Shown one piece after another: positions 1 to 12,661 of a DNA stretch of 64,000 nt. The stretch's first letter is position 1. Every line of letters starts with the position of its first letter. The stretch covers positions 930,001 to 994,000 of the forward strand of contig KV748192.1 of the NCBI GenBank assembly GCA_001692895.1. The letters are read 5' to 3'. Made by a program: the position numbers and the translations under genes. The notes under the pieces are model-generated. The model was given only the letters and a program-made list of their open reading frames with translations, was not told the origin of the DNA and made no database searches. The stretch is from Cenococcum geophilum 1.58 (lineage: Eukaryota; Ascomycota; Dothideomycetes; Gloniales; Gloniaceae).

Positions 1-1239
1 AGGTATTGTCTGTAACCTACAGTAGACTTCTTAGAAGTACTTATATTAATTATAACGCTATAGAATTTTTTAGGGGTATAGCGTTCTGTAGTAATATATG
101 TAAATGGGTCCTATTCGCGGTCTATAACGTCTATAGCGGGTCTAATAGGTGTGCTTACGGGCTGGTTTTTGGGTGCAATTAAGTATATAAAGGAGCGGTT
201 GGCTAATACGGTCATAGTATTAAAGGCTTGGCTGTCTATAAAAGGTCTGAAAGTGGTTAGGAACGTCTTTAAGGTCTTCTATACCTAAGTATCTAAGTTA
301 AAGTTAATTATAAGGGCTTCTATTGACTTATTAAGGGACTCCTCTACTTCCTCTCCTTTGTATTCTAAGATAAACTAGTTAATTCGTTTATTAAATCTCT
401 TCTTAGACCTATTACGTTCTTCCTAGGTATGCCTTATAGACTAATATCCTTCCTTACCACATACGAAGTATTTCTGGCTTATTTGTTTATGGGGGTATGC
501 TTTTATATAGGAGTTACTGCGGGGGTTACGGGTGGGGCTTAGTCGGTATGGATACTGCTAGCAGTAGCGGCGGTCCGTAAAGTAGGCATCTAAGTTAGTT
601 TATGGGTTTTGTAGGTCCGTAATAAAGGCTTAAGTACTGCCTAGCAGGTTTAAGACTTCATACGTTGCAATGGAGGACCGTAAATTATTAATAAGGCCGG
701 CTATAGTGTTTATAGGCTTATAATAGGCGTATTTATAGGGTTCTATTTCCTAGTAAGCTATAATAAGCTTATTATGCAGGAAGTCGTCCGTTTAAAGCTT
801 AATATTAAGGCCGTGCTATAGGTGCCGGAGGTCTTTAATAAGAATTTGCAGGCACTCTATAATCGATTTTTTGGTATTCTTATTAATTACGGTCCGTAAC
901 TTAATTGTATTCTATTGGGTAAGGATATTACACTTATATTTGGGCCCTTTAAAGTAGTTACGTATAGCCTTATATAGCCTATTAAAGGGAACACTAAGGG
1001 GGTTGCTCTTAAGGTTAGTATAGTAGTGGTTAAGTGCTAGGCCGCGTAGTATGGTAGAGTAGGCTTAGCTAAACTCCTATTTAGGAATATTAGCCTTCTA
1101 ATAGAGGTCCGTAAAGATAGTTAGTTTAAAGTTAAAGTTGTTATTTTTACCGCTATACTTAGATTCGTCGGTGTAGAGCTTAGCTAGGTTGGCTAGTTCC
1201 TTACTATAGGTCTTTACTTGGTTAGTTTGCGGATCTATA

Positions 1240-1359
1240 ACTTAAGTAACGGAAGGGTTTTAGTCCGTATTTTAATTTGCGGGGGTATTTTAGTCCATAA
1301 TTTAGGTTACGGGGGTATTACGGTCCGTAACTTTAGTACTGGGTATACTTTGGCCTATA
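1240..1359 (-). repeat. Four 30-bp tandem repeats inside gypsy-1 gag
   Basis: Four back-to-back units of exactly 30 bp (1240-1269, 1270-1299, 1300-1329, 1330-1359), each ending in a GTCCGTA/GTCCATA/GCCTATA-type heptamer. The 30-bp period equals ten codons, so on the minus strand it would give a ten-residue repeat in Gag. Units differ mostly by transitions. The related string GGTCCGTAA also recurs many times elsewhere in 1-2000. Confidence 0.75.
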
Positions 1360-2237
1360 AGATTAATTCCAAAATCGCTTAGGTTTATAGGACGAATTTG
1401 GTTAAGTAGGTTAGGTATAAGGCTAGCAATGCTATTAAGTTTAGGAGAAGTAAAGAGTTTATTAGTGGCTTTAACCTAATCTAGGATTTCCTCTTTAGTC
1501 CATTCCGTTTAGTCCTCTTTGTATAATATATTATATAAAGACCGTATAATAGTAACTTGTTTATCCTTCTTAACCTATATACCTTGGTAACGTAAGAGGG
1601 TCTATAGGTTGCGGGTAGCTACAAGGTTGTAAGCCTTAAAGATAGCTTCCGTAAAGTCCGTAAAGTCTTCCTTATATTATTCCTATAGATTATTGTTTAG
1701 GAGGTTAAAGTGTCCGTATTTAAGGATTTTAAAATTAATATAGTTATTGACGCCGTCCGTAGATGTAAGGTCGACTCCCTAACTCTACTTCTTTTAACCT
1801 TCGCTAATTTGCTTACTTAGGTCTGCCATACTATATGTGGTGTAGTATGTAGTAGGTGGAAGAGGTTTTATAGTGGTCCGTAAAGGCGATTAACAGGTCC
1901 GTAAAAGTGATTGGCAGGTCCGTAATGGTTTATAGGAGGGCGGGGGGTTTCTATAAGGGGTCTAAAAAGAGGTTGGGGGTATTAAGGGAGGGTGTAGTAG
2001 GAATAGGGGTTTAAGGTTTAAGGATAGGGGGTTCTATAAAGGTCTGTATTCGCGTCTATTATACTTCCGGTAAACCGTACTAAGACTTAAATAAGTATAC
2101 AGAGTTAGTGATAGGTCTGTAATCCCCAACTTCCGACCTTCTAGTAGGTCGTACTAGGATTAAACGGGTGGTCGCTGTTGTGTATCGCTTAGGGGAGGTG
2201 TTAAGTAATTGCTGATCTGTGCGCGCTCACTAATTAG

Positions 2238-2457
2238 TGTTTATATTAACTTAATAATACAATTAAGTTATATCCAGGGGCACGAAATACGTATAGTATC
2301 GTATGCTCTTTTGGATGGTGGTGACTGTCGATTTTATTGAGGTAGACTACGTGGTCTATATACTGACGCGCCTCCCCCCTAATTAGTTAGTACGCAAGTG
2401 GTTGGTGCACCAAACGCGTAACTACGCGTTTGGTATACCACGTGCTGTAATTATACA
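2238..2457 (-). repeat. Putative 5' LTR of gypsy-1
   Basis: On the minus strand the segment begins TGT and ends ACA and lies between the gag leader and unrelated copia sequence, as expected for a 5' LTR of 220 bp. It contains an inverted repeat at 2404-2439. The partner LTR would be left of the window, so neither ends nor target duplication can be confirmed. Confidence 0.4.
2404..2439. repeat. 17-bp inverted repeat (hairpin) in the gypsy-1 LTR
   Basis: Arms 2404-2420 and 2423-2439 pair at 15 of 17 positions around a 2-bp loop, and both contain the core CCAAACGCGTA. The two mismatches are in a TGCA/TATA core, consistent with RIP on one arm. Confidence 0.7.
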
Positions 2458-5400
2458 GAGAGTTTTACGTTCTCCTTTAATAATAGATACTTGGCGAATG
2501 TCTTTTATAGTATTATACTAGATATGGGAGCCGCAGGAGTATCTATAGCAGGAGAACCTTAAGTTTAAGCCCTTTAGCAGCTTAATAGCTTTGTTTAGAT
2601 TAACTATTTAACGGTAGGCTAATATATAATTCGTTTTAGTAAGGGTACTATAATTTCTTTTAGCATAATTAGGGTTTAAACCCCCTTAGGGTATATTACT
2701 TTTTATATTATTCCTATAAATACCTTATTTTTATTTTATATTAGAGATATAGATAAATTAGGCGTTAAGCTTAATAACCTTAAGAATATACTTATTTAGG
2801 GAGATAATTAGGTGCCCGTTATGCGCAAGTAGGGTTACCCTTAGTTGCTCCTTTATTAACTAGAAAAGAGTGTTACTTAAAACCACTTAACTAAATTAGA
2901 GTTACGCTAACTATACCGTTATTTTAGCCACATATCCATTTATTAATTGCTTAGGGTTCTTTAGTAAGTAGGCTATAAAGTTAAAATTAAGGCAATTAAG
3001 TATCTTATAAAGTACTGCTATTACTACTAAATAAACNAGAAGTCCCCTAGNCNATTTAAGTTNACCCTTAAAGATAACTANAACTNTAACTTCTGTATTA
3101 TTGTTAACGTTATATATCTTAGCGGTAAGCTAGTACTCTAAGTTATTAACTTCTTAACCTTCTTTTAAGCCGTATAATTTTTAAAGGATATATTAGCTAG
3201 GAACGTATAGGATACCCTTTAATTATACTAGATTAATATCTACCTAGGACCCCCTAATTAAATTGTTTATAATGTAGGAAAGAACTTCTTATCTATAGAG
3301 TTTTAATAATAAATAAAGGCAATGGCAATTAAGGTTAAGGAAGTCCCTATTAAGGTATATAATAATATTAGAAAAGTAAAACGATATTATACGCTATTAC
3401 GCCGCGTATATAAGATTATCTCTTTAGAACTAGAGGACGTTAGCGAAGAACTTACCTTATAAATGGCTGTTAAAGCCGTTAATAATCCCGCTAGCCCAGA
3501 TGGACTCGTACCTATATTACTAGTCTTTAGCGCCTACCCTTAAATAACTAATAATTCTTTATTATCTCCCTTTATTATATAATAAGTTAAGGCTATTCGC
3601 AAGGCAATAAAGGAGGTATAATGTCTCTACGCTATACGCTAGGTTAATAATATACTAGGAATAAGAAATGGCCTAAATACCTCTACTACGCTTGATTTGC
3701 TACTTTAGTTAGAGGTACGCGTATGGCGTGAAAAGGGAGGGTAGTTAGGCCTATATTAACTTATTACAATTAATAGTTAAACTTATACTATTTAGATGCC
3801 TTATAGACCCACTTAATTCTATTTAACTGTTATTAAGCCTTACTATAAAGATAATAGTTTTAAGCCTTTATAAGATGCCATAAAAGATGCCTTAGAGGAG
3901 AACTATAATTAGCGTGCTCTAGAAGGCGACTATAATTCTAATATAATTGTAGTAAATGTGCTGCAACTATGACGCGGTAAAGGTCGCCTAAAGGGATTAT
4001 AAAATTGCTAATACCTTATTAATTTTAAAGAGTAATTTGTTACCGCTATTAAGAATAGAGTTAAGTTATTAATGGCCTTTATAACAGCTAAAGAGAAGGC
4101 TAACTTTAAGCTCGCGAAATAGCTCTAAAAGAAAGGTCGTATTATAACTTTAGGAGCTCCTTTCTAAGCATCTAATAAGTAGGAGATCGATAGTCTTATT
4201 ATAAGAGGAGTCTTTAAATTTAAGAAGTATAACCCTACTAAATTTAATGGAGTTCGCATCTTTAAGTTAAGAATAGTTAATGAGATTAAGGGCAAAGCTA
4301 CTAACGCCCTATTTAAGAAATTAAGGCTTATTATTTAAGGCTATAACGATAATAGTAAGGAGGTAATTCTTACGCAGTTTTCTATAATTTAACGAGCTAG
4401 TTAGCGAGTTATTATTGCGCTAGCTCCCTCCTTAATAAAGAATAAAATGGCGGTTTATTTATAAGATATTACTTAGGCCTATACCTAATTAGAAACGCAC
4501 CTTTAGCGCTTAATACTGGCATACCTTCTAGAGTAAATTCGCTACTAATATCCCGAAGATACGATTATGGTTATACTTAAGCTATTATATAGAATTGCAG
4601 AGGTAGGAACTTATTAGTGGGCTATCTATAGCAAGTACTATAAAGAAAAGCTTTTAATAACTACTTCTATATTTAATTTATACTTTTTTATTATAACTAT
4701 AGGAACCCTATTTAGAATTATTAGTATATAAACTAATAATACAATTATCTTAGGAGACGACTAATTTTTAGCTCTTAAAGAAGATAAGCTAGCGAAGGTA
4801 AATCTTATAGTAAAGCTAAAGGAAAAGCTTAATTTAATAATACTATTACTTTTTAATAGATGCATCCTCTCCCTAAATGAGGATTCTATTGCTTTGCGCC
4901 AGAAGGGTTAAGGTAAGAAGATTAACGTTATTAACGTTAATTCTCTAAAGTAAGGATACGTGGAGTAACGCGCTTGTAAAGCTTATATTATTTTTATCTG
5001 TTAACCTAAGGCTTTATTTAATCTCTCTGTTACTACCTAATACTAGGAACTAACTAAGGATGACGTTTTTGCCCTAAATAAATGTCTTTTTTAGTAAATA
5101 AACCATCTTAATTGGGGACTACTCTATATGCCTATTAATCTTCCCACTATTAAGCTCTTTGTATTTATTAATGGATCGTTTATAAATAATAAAGATTTTA
5201 GCTCCTAGTTAGGATATAAGATTATTATCGCAAACAAATCTACTAGAGAGAATAACTTTACGATCTATAGTAATCTTATCTATTAGAGCTTAATTAAGAG
5301 TAAGTGTGTTACTTAAAGCGTTCTAGCGTTAGAGATATATAGAATAGTTAGCGGAGTTAATATAGTAATCGCAATTGGAACTACCCTAAAAATAATTATA

Positions 5401-5711
5401 GATTAACTCGAAATTCCTATTATCCCTATAATTATGTGTACTAACTTATACTCCCTTTATAAGTGTTTAGTTAAGCTTAGTACTATAAAGAAGAAGCGCC
5501 TTATAATTAATATTATAGTATTTCAGCAGTCCTATAAACGGCAAGAACTCTTTAAGATTTAATAAATTAATAGCTAAAATAACCTAGTAGATATAATAAT
5601 AAAGGCAAACCTAAACAAGGCTCTAGAAACGTTCGTTAATATAAATACTCTATATATATAAGTTAAAGGTTGGGTTAAAAGGGAGTAGGAGCGAGACTTC
5701 GTGACGATGCT
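2458..5711 (+). mobile_element. Ty1/copia fossil 'copia-1', protease to RNase H
   Basis: Plus-strand copia pol in the order typical of Ty1/copia: a protease-like start near 2520, gag-pre-integrase and integrase near 2740-3560, a reverse transcriptase from about 4150 to 4900, and RNase H from about 5140 to 5650. The integrase C-terminal segment near 3460-3540 matches the same segment of copia-2 near 62650-62740 closely, which fixes the family. The left end is cut by gypsy-1 and the right end by gypsy A; the 3' tail resumes at 14641. The copy is broken in very many places by RIP-type change. Gag and the 5' LTR are not in the window. Confidence 0.8.
5707..5711. repeat. Target-site duplication ATGCT, left copy, for gypsy A
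   Basis: ATGCT directly precedes the left LTR of gypsy A and recurs at 14636-14640 directly after its right LTR, as expected for a 5-bp integrase-made duplication. Confidence 0.9.
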
Positions 5712-5898
5712 TATTATAGTGCTGTAATAAAGTAGACTAAATAACTACGTTGTGGTATAAAGAGGAGAAGAAGGTGGAAAGGGGGTATTATATATAAATA
5801 GTAGTGCCGGTTGCTGAGGCACTAGTAGTAGGCTAGCTAATAGTAGGAAATAGTATGAGATAGTATAAAATAGTATGCGTTAGGTTAGTGCCGTAATA
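5712..5898 (-). repeat. Left (3') LTR of gypsy A, 187 bp
   Basis: Aligns end to end with 14449-14635, equal length, differing mainly by C/T and G/A. This copy is the more RIP-altered of the two. Confidence 0.92.
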
Positions 5899-5973
5899 GT
5901 ACTCCTCTCCCTTAGATGGTTTGGTCCCTAAACTAAATAGATAACTCTAAAATAGGCAGTATACGAGGTCGCC

Positions 5974-6001
5974 GGGTATAGAAAATCCTAATTGGTTAGT
6001 T
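5974..6001. repeat. 28-bp block matching the copia-1 tail in inverted orientation
   Basis: The reverse complement of 14680-14707 matches this block at 26 of 28 positions, including the core TAGAAAATCCTAATTGG. It lies about 75 bp inside the 3' LTR of gypsy A. Confidence 0.75.
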
Positions 6002-6085
6002 TAGTAAGTAAGGTCGGCAGAACTTTATACTGCCACTCAGATTAATCCGCGTAGCGTTTCTTGGCAAGAATCTAGCTAATTAGAC

Positions 6086-6108
6086 AACTTTAACCGCCAG
6101 TTAAAGTT
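6086..6108. repeat. 23-bp palindromic block shared with gypsies B and E (copy in A)
   Basis: AACTTTAAC, a 5-bp centre, then GTTAAAGTT. The same block with the same flanking CTAATTAG and CTTGGC strings occurs in gypsy B at 16895-16917 and, in opposite orientation and less perfect, in gypsy E at 24086-24108. In all three it lies in the last 80-190 bp before the 3' LTR. Confidence 0.8.
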
Positions 6109-9100
6109 CCGTAATATCTTAACCACTATAAATTTTAATACGGTAGTTGGCTATAACCTTAGCGTAGCTTTTTCTTATCTTGTACCCAGTCTGGGGGTTC
6201 TAGCTTTTTAGGGTGTTGCTTATAGAAGCACTATATAGCTTGTTTATAACCCTTTAGGTCTTCTTTTGGCTGCTAGGTTATGTCCTTATAATATTTCTAT
6301 TTAATTTTATAAGTTAGGCCTTTAGGGTCTTTGTTATATATATTAAGGATTTTCTTAAACTCTTATTTGTCTTCTATGTTACCATTATCGTCTTTCTCTA
6401 CTACTCGTCCTTGTATATTGCGGCGCTCTATAGTATTAATATTTGCTTAGTTAGGGATCTTTTTAGTAGCCTAGAGGCGGACCTTAGATGTGTAAAAGGA
6501 TTTGTTTACTTAGATGTGGTCCAGGAGGTCTACTATAACTACCCCTTAGTATACTGTAAGTACGGGGTACAGGCCGTCCTATTTGTTGTCCCATTTCTTC
6601 TTAGGTCTATTTGTCTTTATATTTTCTAAGCTAATTATAACTATATCGCCTTTGTAGAATAACGCGCTCTCGTCCCTATGGGTATTGGTATTATTTTTAT
6701 AGCGTTACTATGAAATTTAGGCTAGGGCCTTAAGCTATATTAATATCCGCTTAAAGCGGTTGGCTATAGAGTCTACGCGGAAGAACTTTTTCTTTACTTA
6801 TGCTAATAGCGTTAGTAGGCGGGGGCTAGTAGGCTTAATTCCGAGGTGAGGGTTAAAGCTATAGTTTGTAAAAAATGGGGAGATACCTATACTCTTGTTG
6901 ATTTAGTTATTTATAGTATACTTAGCAAGCGGTAGGTAGTTAACCTAGTTATTCTATATAGAGCTAATAAAAGTACAGAGGTACTTATTTATGGCAGCGT
7001 TAATAATTTTGGTTTAGCCATCCGTTTCTGGGTGCTAGGCTAAGCTTAGTCTTAGGGTTGTCTTAAGGTGTTTACTTAGTTGTTACTAGAAGTCGCTAAT
7101 AAATTATATGCTATAATTGGAGATAATCGTGCTTAGTATACTGTGGAGCTTATATACGTTATTAATAAAGCCGTTAACTAGCTCCTTTATTAAGAGTCCT
7201 ATTACTAGAATAAGGTGTTATATTTTAGTTAGGCGGTCCATAATAATAAGGATATATTTATATGCCTTACTATAGCGTTGGCATACCGGCAGCGTTGTGA
7301 TATAGTTAATTAAAATATTGGTTTATAGGCGAGCGGGTAGTTCTAGTGGCTTTAAGAAACTAGGTAGGGTAGAATGGGGGGTTTTAATACAAAAGTATAG
7401 AGTACAGTCTTTAATAAAGGTAGCCGTAAATTAGGAGATTCCTAGCCACTAGTATATTTGGTTTAAGAGGTTAAGGGTTCTAACCCGGCTAGGGTGACTA
7501 GTGGGGCCGCTGCTATAAGAGTAATAGATAACTTCTAGGTAGAGGTCTAGGGCGTTAGGAATAAAGAGACGTTAGCGGAAGTAGATCTGTTTATTAATAA
7601 TACTATATTCTAACTTATTATAATAGAGTAATTTCCTAATCTTCTTTGGCTACTAGTAAGCTTTCCGATTACGTAAGGCCGCTACTATATTTTTTATAAG
7701 TTTGTTCTCCTGGTATCCTAACTAGATTAACTTATCTAGTGACTTTTCAGCTATTTTAGGGTCTAGAGCAGCTATAAACTCCGCATTATTAAGGTTACGG
7801 GACTTATATAGTAATTTTTCTAAGATTATAGGGTTAACCTTCTAGGGCGGTATAATAACTTGGGCTTAGTGGCGGAGGCGTTTATTATTAGCGTCCTTAG
7901 GCCTTATTCCTAGTAGCCGGCTTAGGGCGTTAGGGAGCGTAGCTTTGCTGTTAGGTCTGTATATAATTATAAAGTTAAACTATAAAAGGAACTCTGCCTA
8001 CCGGACTTAGCGCTAATTTAGCTGCTTGGTAGTTATAAACGTCTATAGGTTCTTATAGTTAGTAATAATTTTAAACAGCTTCTTAGTCCCTTGTAGCTTA
8101 GGATACTATTCCTCTAAAGCCTTAATAATAGCTAAGAGTTCTTTATTGTAGATTTTATAGTTATACTTTAGCGCAGAGTGCTTTATGGAGAAGAATATAA
8201 CCGGTTTTAATTTACCGTTATTGTTATATTAGAAAAGGACTCCGCTAGAAGCCTAATTTAATACGTCTGTTTCTGCTACTGTTTTCTTTATATAGTTATA
8301 GTATACTAGTACTGGTGCTAAGGTAAAGGCTCCCTTAAGGGCCTTAAATGATTTGGCTTGTTCTAGTCCCTATAGCTATTTAATATCCTTCTTTAGGAGT
8401 TTTATTATAGGTGTAGCGACGGTAGAGTAGCCTTGGATAAATTGTTAATAGAAGTTCGCAAAGCTAAGAAATTGTTGTAGTTCTTTAATTAATGTTAGGT
8501 CCTTCTATTTCTGTAAGGCCTATACCTTCTTAGGGTCTATAGTTATGTTATTAGTTAAGATAATTAAGCTAAGGTATTTCGTTTTGGTAGAGTAGAACTT
8601 AGACTTATTAATATTAATTTAAAGTCCAGCATTACCGAGTCTTTGGATGACTTTATTTATATACTTAGTATGCTTAGCACGTGTTTTAGAAAAAATAAGG
8701 ACGTTATTAAAGTAGGTAGTGTAGTAGTTGTTAAGGGCGTTGTGTAAAATATAATTAATATAGTTCTGGAATATAGCGGGTGTGTTGTAAAGGCTAAATA
8801 GTATAACTAGTATCTTATAGAGTCCGAACTGGGTAATAAATGCTGTAAGCTATTTATGGCCCTTTGTAATCCGGATCTGGTTAAACGCAGTAATTATATT
8901 AAGTTTAGTAAAGTACTTAGCACTATAAAGTGCGTTAAGTGTCTCGCGGATTAGTAGTAGTGGGTACCGATTCTTAATAGTAACTGTGTTTAGGCCTTAG
9001 TAGTTATGGTAGATTTATACACCGCCGCTAGGCTTAGCAGCGAGGAGGAGTAGTACGGTAGCTAGTAAGGTTGATTTGCGGATAAAACCCTTATCTAGTA

Positions 9101-10820
9101 TCTTATTAATCCATTTCTTTATACACCTAAGTTTAGTAGGTAAGAGTGGTCTATTTTTATAGTATGGGGCCTGGTTTCTAGGGATAATCTTAATTTTATG
9201 GTCCTATAGTTAGTAAGGGAGCAGCTTATCTACGTTTTTAGGGAGGAAGTGCTTAATATATTTACGAAACTCCTTTAGTAGGCGTTATAGAATATCTTTA
9301 TAGGTTAATCCTGGTTTACCTTTTAGGAATTTTTTAATATTAGTGTTAACTATCTTCTGGCGTAGAAGCTCGGGCTTAGTTTTTAAACTTGTTTTAAGAA
9401 AGTTGTGGAAATAGGGGGGCAGCACTTTACGGGCTTTTTTTATTATATAGTTGCCTTCTACTAGCCGGCGGAAAGACCTTTTTAATAGGTTTAGTACTTC
9501 TATTAGGCCTATAGGCAGCTCCTTAAGTAGCTATTAGTGCTTTTCTTATTTGACCAGTTCTACTAGCTCTGCTATATAAATCCTTATTGCTATTATATCT
9601 TTTTATTTATAGAACTGGGTGAAATTAATGGTACGAGTGTATTTAATATTGTCTAGGTTAGGGCGTGTCTAGTTCTCTGGTGCTATGGCTGGGCTAATAT
9701 AGCTCGGTTGGCCCGGGGGGGCGGAAATAAGGTGGCGGCCCTATATGGTACGCGCGGGAGATGGGTGTAAGGTTAGGTGTTACGGTGGCGCGGTTTCTAT
9801 AATCCGAGTCTTAGTAGTTCTATGGCCAGTTCTTGCTATAACGCGAGCTGTAGTATGCGTATATAGCATATGGCTTAGTTTTAGGTATTGGGTTGGGCGG
9901 TTGGGGTTAGATTCTTAGTAGTAGTAGCGTAAAGTGGACCTTTTTTCTTAGTCTTAGTAGGGCTGGCTGGCCTATTGTTTTGGTCTTAAGTACTAGGGTA
10001 GTCTAGTCTTTTACTATCTTATTGCTTTACAGCTATATAGGCTCCCCTTTATTAGGAACGTCTTTTACTATTAGGGCTTTATATATAGTCCTAGGCACTA
10101 GGCTTAGTAGTGCTGAGTATTTATATAGGGCGTCCCTACTACCGTTAGTTATCCCCTATGGGAGGTAGTACCTAGAGTAGTAGTCTAAGTTAAAGTGGAT
10201 TTTAAGCTTCCTAAAGCTAGGGCGGGGCTTATGCTTCTAAAGCTAAGGCATACCTAGGATAATTAGGGTAGTAGGTAAGAGTTTGGTAATAAAAAAGAGT
10301 ATGGCTTTAGTATAGAGGCTAATTAATATTTAGGTGGTGAAGTAGTCTGTAATAAGCGAAGTTAGAATACTGCCTGCGAGGCGCAGTGGCCTAGGTGCTA
10401 GTAGCTTCTTAGTTATAACGTTATACTTTCTTATAATAGACTCTATGTTAGTAAATACTATTATAGTACTACTAGAGTCTACTAGGCTTACTATATTAAT
10501 ATAAACTTAGGGGTATAGGTTACGTAATAAGGAGAGTTGGGTTTAAATAAGGATTAATTTCTTATTACTGTTTACTAATCTAAGATTAATTAGCAGCTTA
10601 CTAATAGAAAGGACTAATTGATTTAGTAATAGGGACCTAATTCTCTTATTTTCCTCCTTATATAGTTTGGACCCTTAAACGCGACTTAGTTTAAGGGTTT
10701 GCCTTTTAATAACTGGGGTATAGGGCTGTCTTGGTGGGGCGGTCTAGTGTCTATCTAGCTGGTGGTGTTGGTTTTAGTTTTGGTTGGGGTATAGGAAGAT
10801 AATACCTCGCCGATAACGTG

Positions 10821-10830
10821 GTCGTGTTTG
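10821..10830. repeat. Target-site duplication of LINE-1, left copy
   Basis: GTCGTGTTTG here and again at 12921-12930 bracket LINE-1 exactly. The left copy abuts the poly-T that is the minus-strand poly-A tail. Confidence 0.92.
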
Positions 10831-10858
10831 TTTTTTTTTTATTTTATTTTTTTTTTTA

Positions 10859-11129
10859 GGTCCGTTGTATTATACTACGTACAATACTGCGTATGCAGCC
10901 TCTAGGCTATGGCGCTATAGTTCTATATACATAAATCCTTTCTAGGCAGCTTAATATATACTAGTAGCTATGTCCTAGTAGTTTATAAACCCCTAAATTA
11001 GGAGTTTATAGTTTCCTAGTAAAATACTAAGATACTACAACTACTAGGGAATGAGAAAATGGTAAGAAAACTATAAGAAATCCTAACCCCTGTCCCTGTC
11101 CTTTTGCTCTCTAATATCATTTTAAGAGC
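10859..11129 (-). other. LINE-1 3' untranslated region
   Basis: Matches the plus-strand 3' untranslated region of LINE-2 over about 270 bp, including the strings GGACAGGGACAGG, TAGGACATAGCTACTAGTA and CTATGGCGCTATAG-like segments, and leads into the A-rich tail. This identity is what shows the two elements belong to one family. Confidence 0.85.
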
Positions 11130-11505
11130 CTAGTAGGAGTTGCCTCCTTCTAGAATCCTATCTGTTTTTTTCTTCCATAGATCTTCTTCGCGTACTAGTT
11201 TAGCAGCTTTAAGAGTTTTGCAGTCTTTACTATTAGTAAAGTGTTTTTCTTTACAATTAATGCAAAGAGGGGTAGTATGCTGGTAAGGCTTGCCTGTTAT
11301 TATATAGGTAGAACAGGAATGGTCTTTAGATAAATGTGCAGCCGTATAGTATCTATAGGCCCTAGTAGAGCACCTGTCTCCTATATGGCCAAATTTTTGG
11401 CAGCTCGTACACTGCGTAGTAGGAGAGACTTTGAGGTATTTTACTACCTTAGTAGCTGTACCTGCAATTGATATCTCTTTTTGCTTAAGGATTTCTTGTC
11501 TTTTT
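11130..11505 (-). CDS. LINE-1 ORF1 C-terminal part with CCHC zinc knuckles, joined in frame to the ORF2 end
   Basis: An open minus-strand frame of about 125 codons ends at the stop at 11130-11132. It carries a classic knuckle (CTSCQKFGHIGDRC), then a stretch with spaced His/Cys (HLSKDHSC), then CINCKEKHFTNSKDC. Zinc knuckles of this kind in ORF1 bind the element's RNA in the Tad/Jockey group. The frame ends ...LEGGNSY, the same seven residues that end ORF2 in LINE-2 (stop at 59286-59288), and in the same reading frame. I infer a deletion whose junction falls near 11155, leaving a Gag-like protein without polymerase. The whole ORF1 is not open, because stops occur between this part and the 5' part. 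Confidence 0.8.
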
Positions 11506-12661
11506 TCTTCGTTTTCTATAGTAAAACTATAGAGCCGAATCTGGTCTGTGGATTGTGTTTTTTTACACTAGATGAGATCCCATCTAGGTAGTCCTTGTAT
11601 CCTTATAGGATTAAAGGTCTCAATTTCTTCTTTAGAAGCTTAGAGGCCTCCTTCTCCTAGGAAAGGTAGGGGTAGGAACCCTATGGGCTATAATTTGAAC
11701 CCATGGTTCTAGTTTTTGTTCCTCTTTAAAAAAGTAAAGCAATTATACCAGATTTCCTTGTATTTAACTAGGAAATCCGTATGTATACCCTTCGCGTAGT
11801 TAATAAGAAGAATATTTTGGTTTTTCCTTTAGTTCTAGCTATAGAATGCTAAAACAGGTTTTTCTACTTGGCAGTTTTAAATGCAAAATAGTAATTGACT
11901 GTTGTTTCGTATAGAGAAGGTATCTAGAGGTTGGTCCTTTTTGGTCTGTAATTAAGGACTAGCTTCCTTTCTTATAGACTGCTTTTTCTTACTTCTAGTA
12001 GAAGTTAGAAGGGGTAGGAAGATGGTGTTGGTAAAGGAGGGCAGGGGGGACGAGGAAGGGAGGTTCTTTCTTTAGTCTCTCTGCGTAGGTTTCCTTATAG
12101 TAGGAGCTACCTCCTTACGGAGAGCTCTTACTTCTTCGACTAATCCTTGTAAGGATATTCTTGTTGCTTTTCCTTTCCTTTTATAAAGGGATTTTCTCTG
12201 CTAGAATACTCTGTGTATAGTCCTCTAGCTGTTTAACTTGTTCTTTTTCTTCCTTTTTTTTTTTCTTCTTCTTTTCTTTTTCTTCTAGCCTTTTATAGGC
12301 CTGTATTAGGCTTTCTTAGGCCTTTTATAGGTTGTTGTTTAGGAGAAAGGGGAGGGAAAGATATACTAGGTATACCAGCCGTAAAAGTCATTAATTTGTT
12401 GTCTTTTTTGCAGGTTTTTGGTTTCTTTTTCAGTAGAAGACTGAGGATGTCCTCTTTTTTCTCCTGTCCCAAATAGGCCAGGAGAAGGAGAAAGGGCAGA
12501 AAAAAGTGAATGTAGTCATAGACTCATTATCACTTATTTCTATAGGAGGTTTTTTTTTTATGCTATTAGACTTTGGCATCTTATAGGGGGGTTTCCTAGT
12601 TTTTTTTTCCTACCCTTATACCTTTCTCCTTACTAATCCTACTAGAAGATTTCTGGGGAGA

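Larger units (their letters stand above)
1..2457 (-). mobile_element. Ty3/gypsy fossil 'gypsy-1', 5' part (gag and putative LTR); runs off the left edge
   Basis: Read on the minus strand this holds a gag region that starts near 1829 and runs leftward. A zinc-knuckle-like segment lies near 430-500, followed by the basic, Arg/Lys-rich tail usual in fungal gypsy Gag. An untranslated leader (about 1830-2237) and a likely 220-bp LTR (2238-2457) precede gag, so protease and pol would lie left of the window. The body is strongly AT-biased and broken at many points, mostly of the RIP type. It abuts the protease region of copia-1, so it probably inserted into that element, but its other end is not visible. 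Assignment to gypsy rests on Gag layout alone, since no pol is seen. Confidence 0.6.

Noticed and set aside
6411-6629. 72-codon plus-strand frame as a gene
   Set aside because: It is antisense to the integrase region of gypsy A and shows no independent signal. The same applies to frames at 15509, 19838, 27483, 43051, 45706 and 59741.
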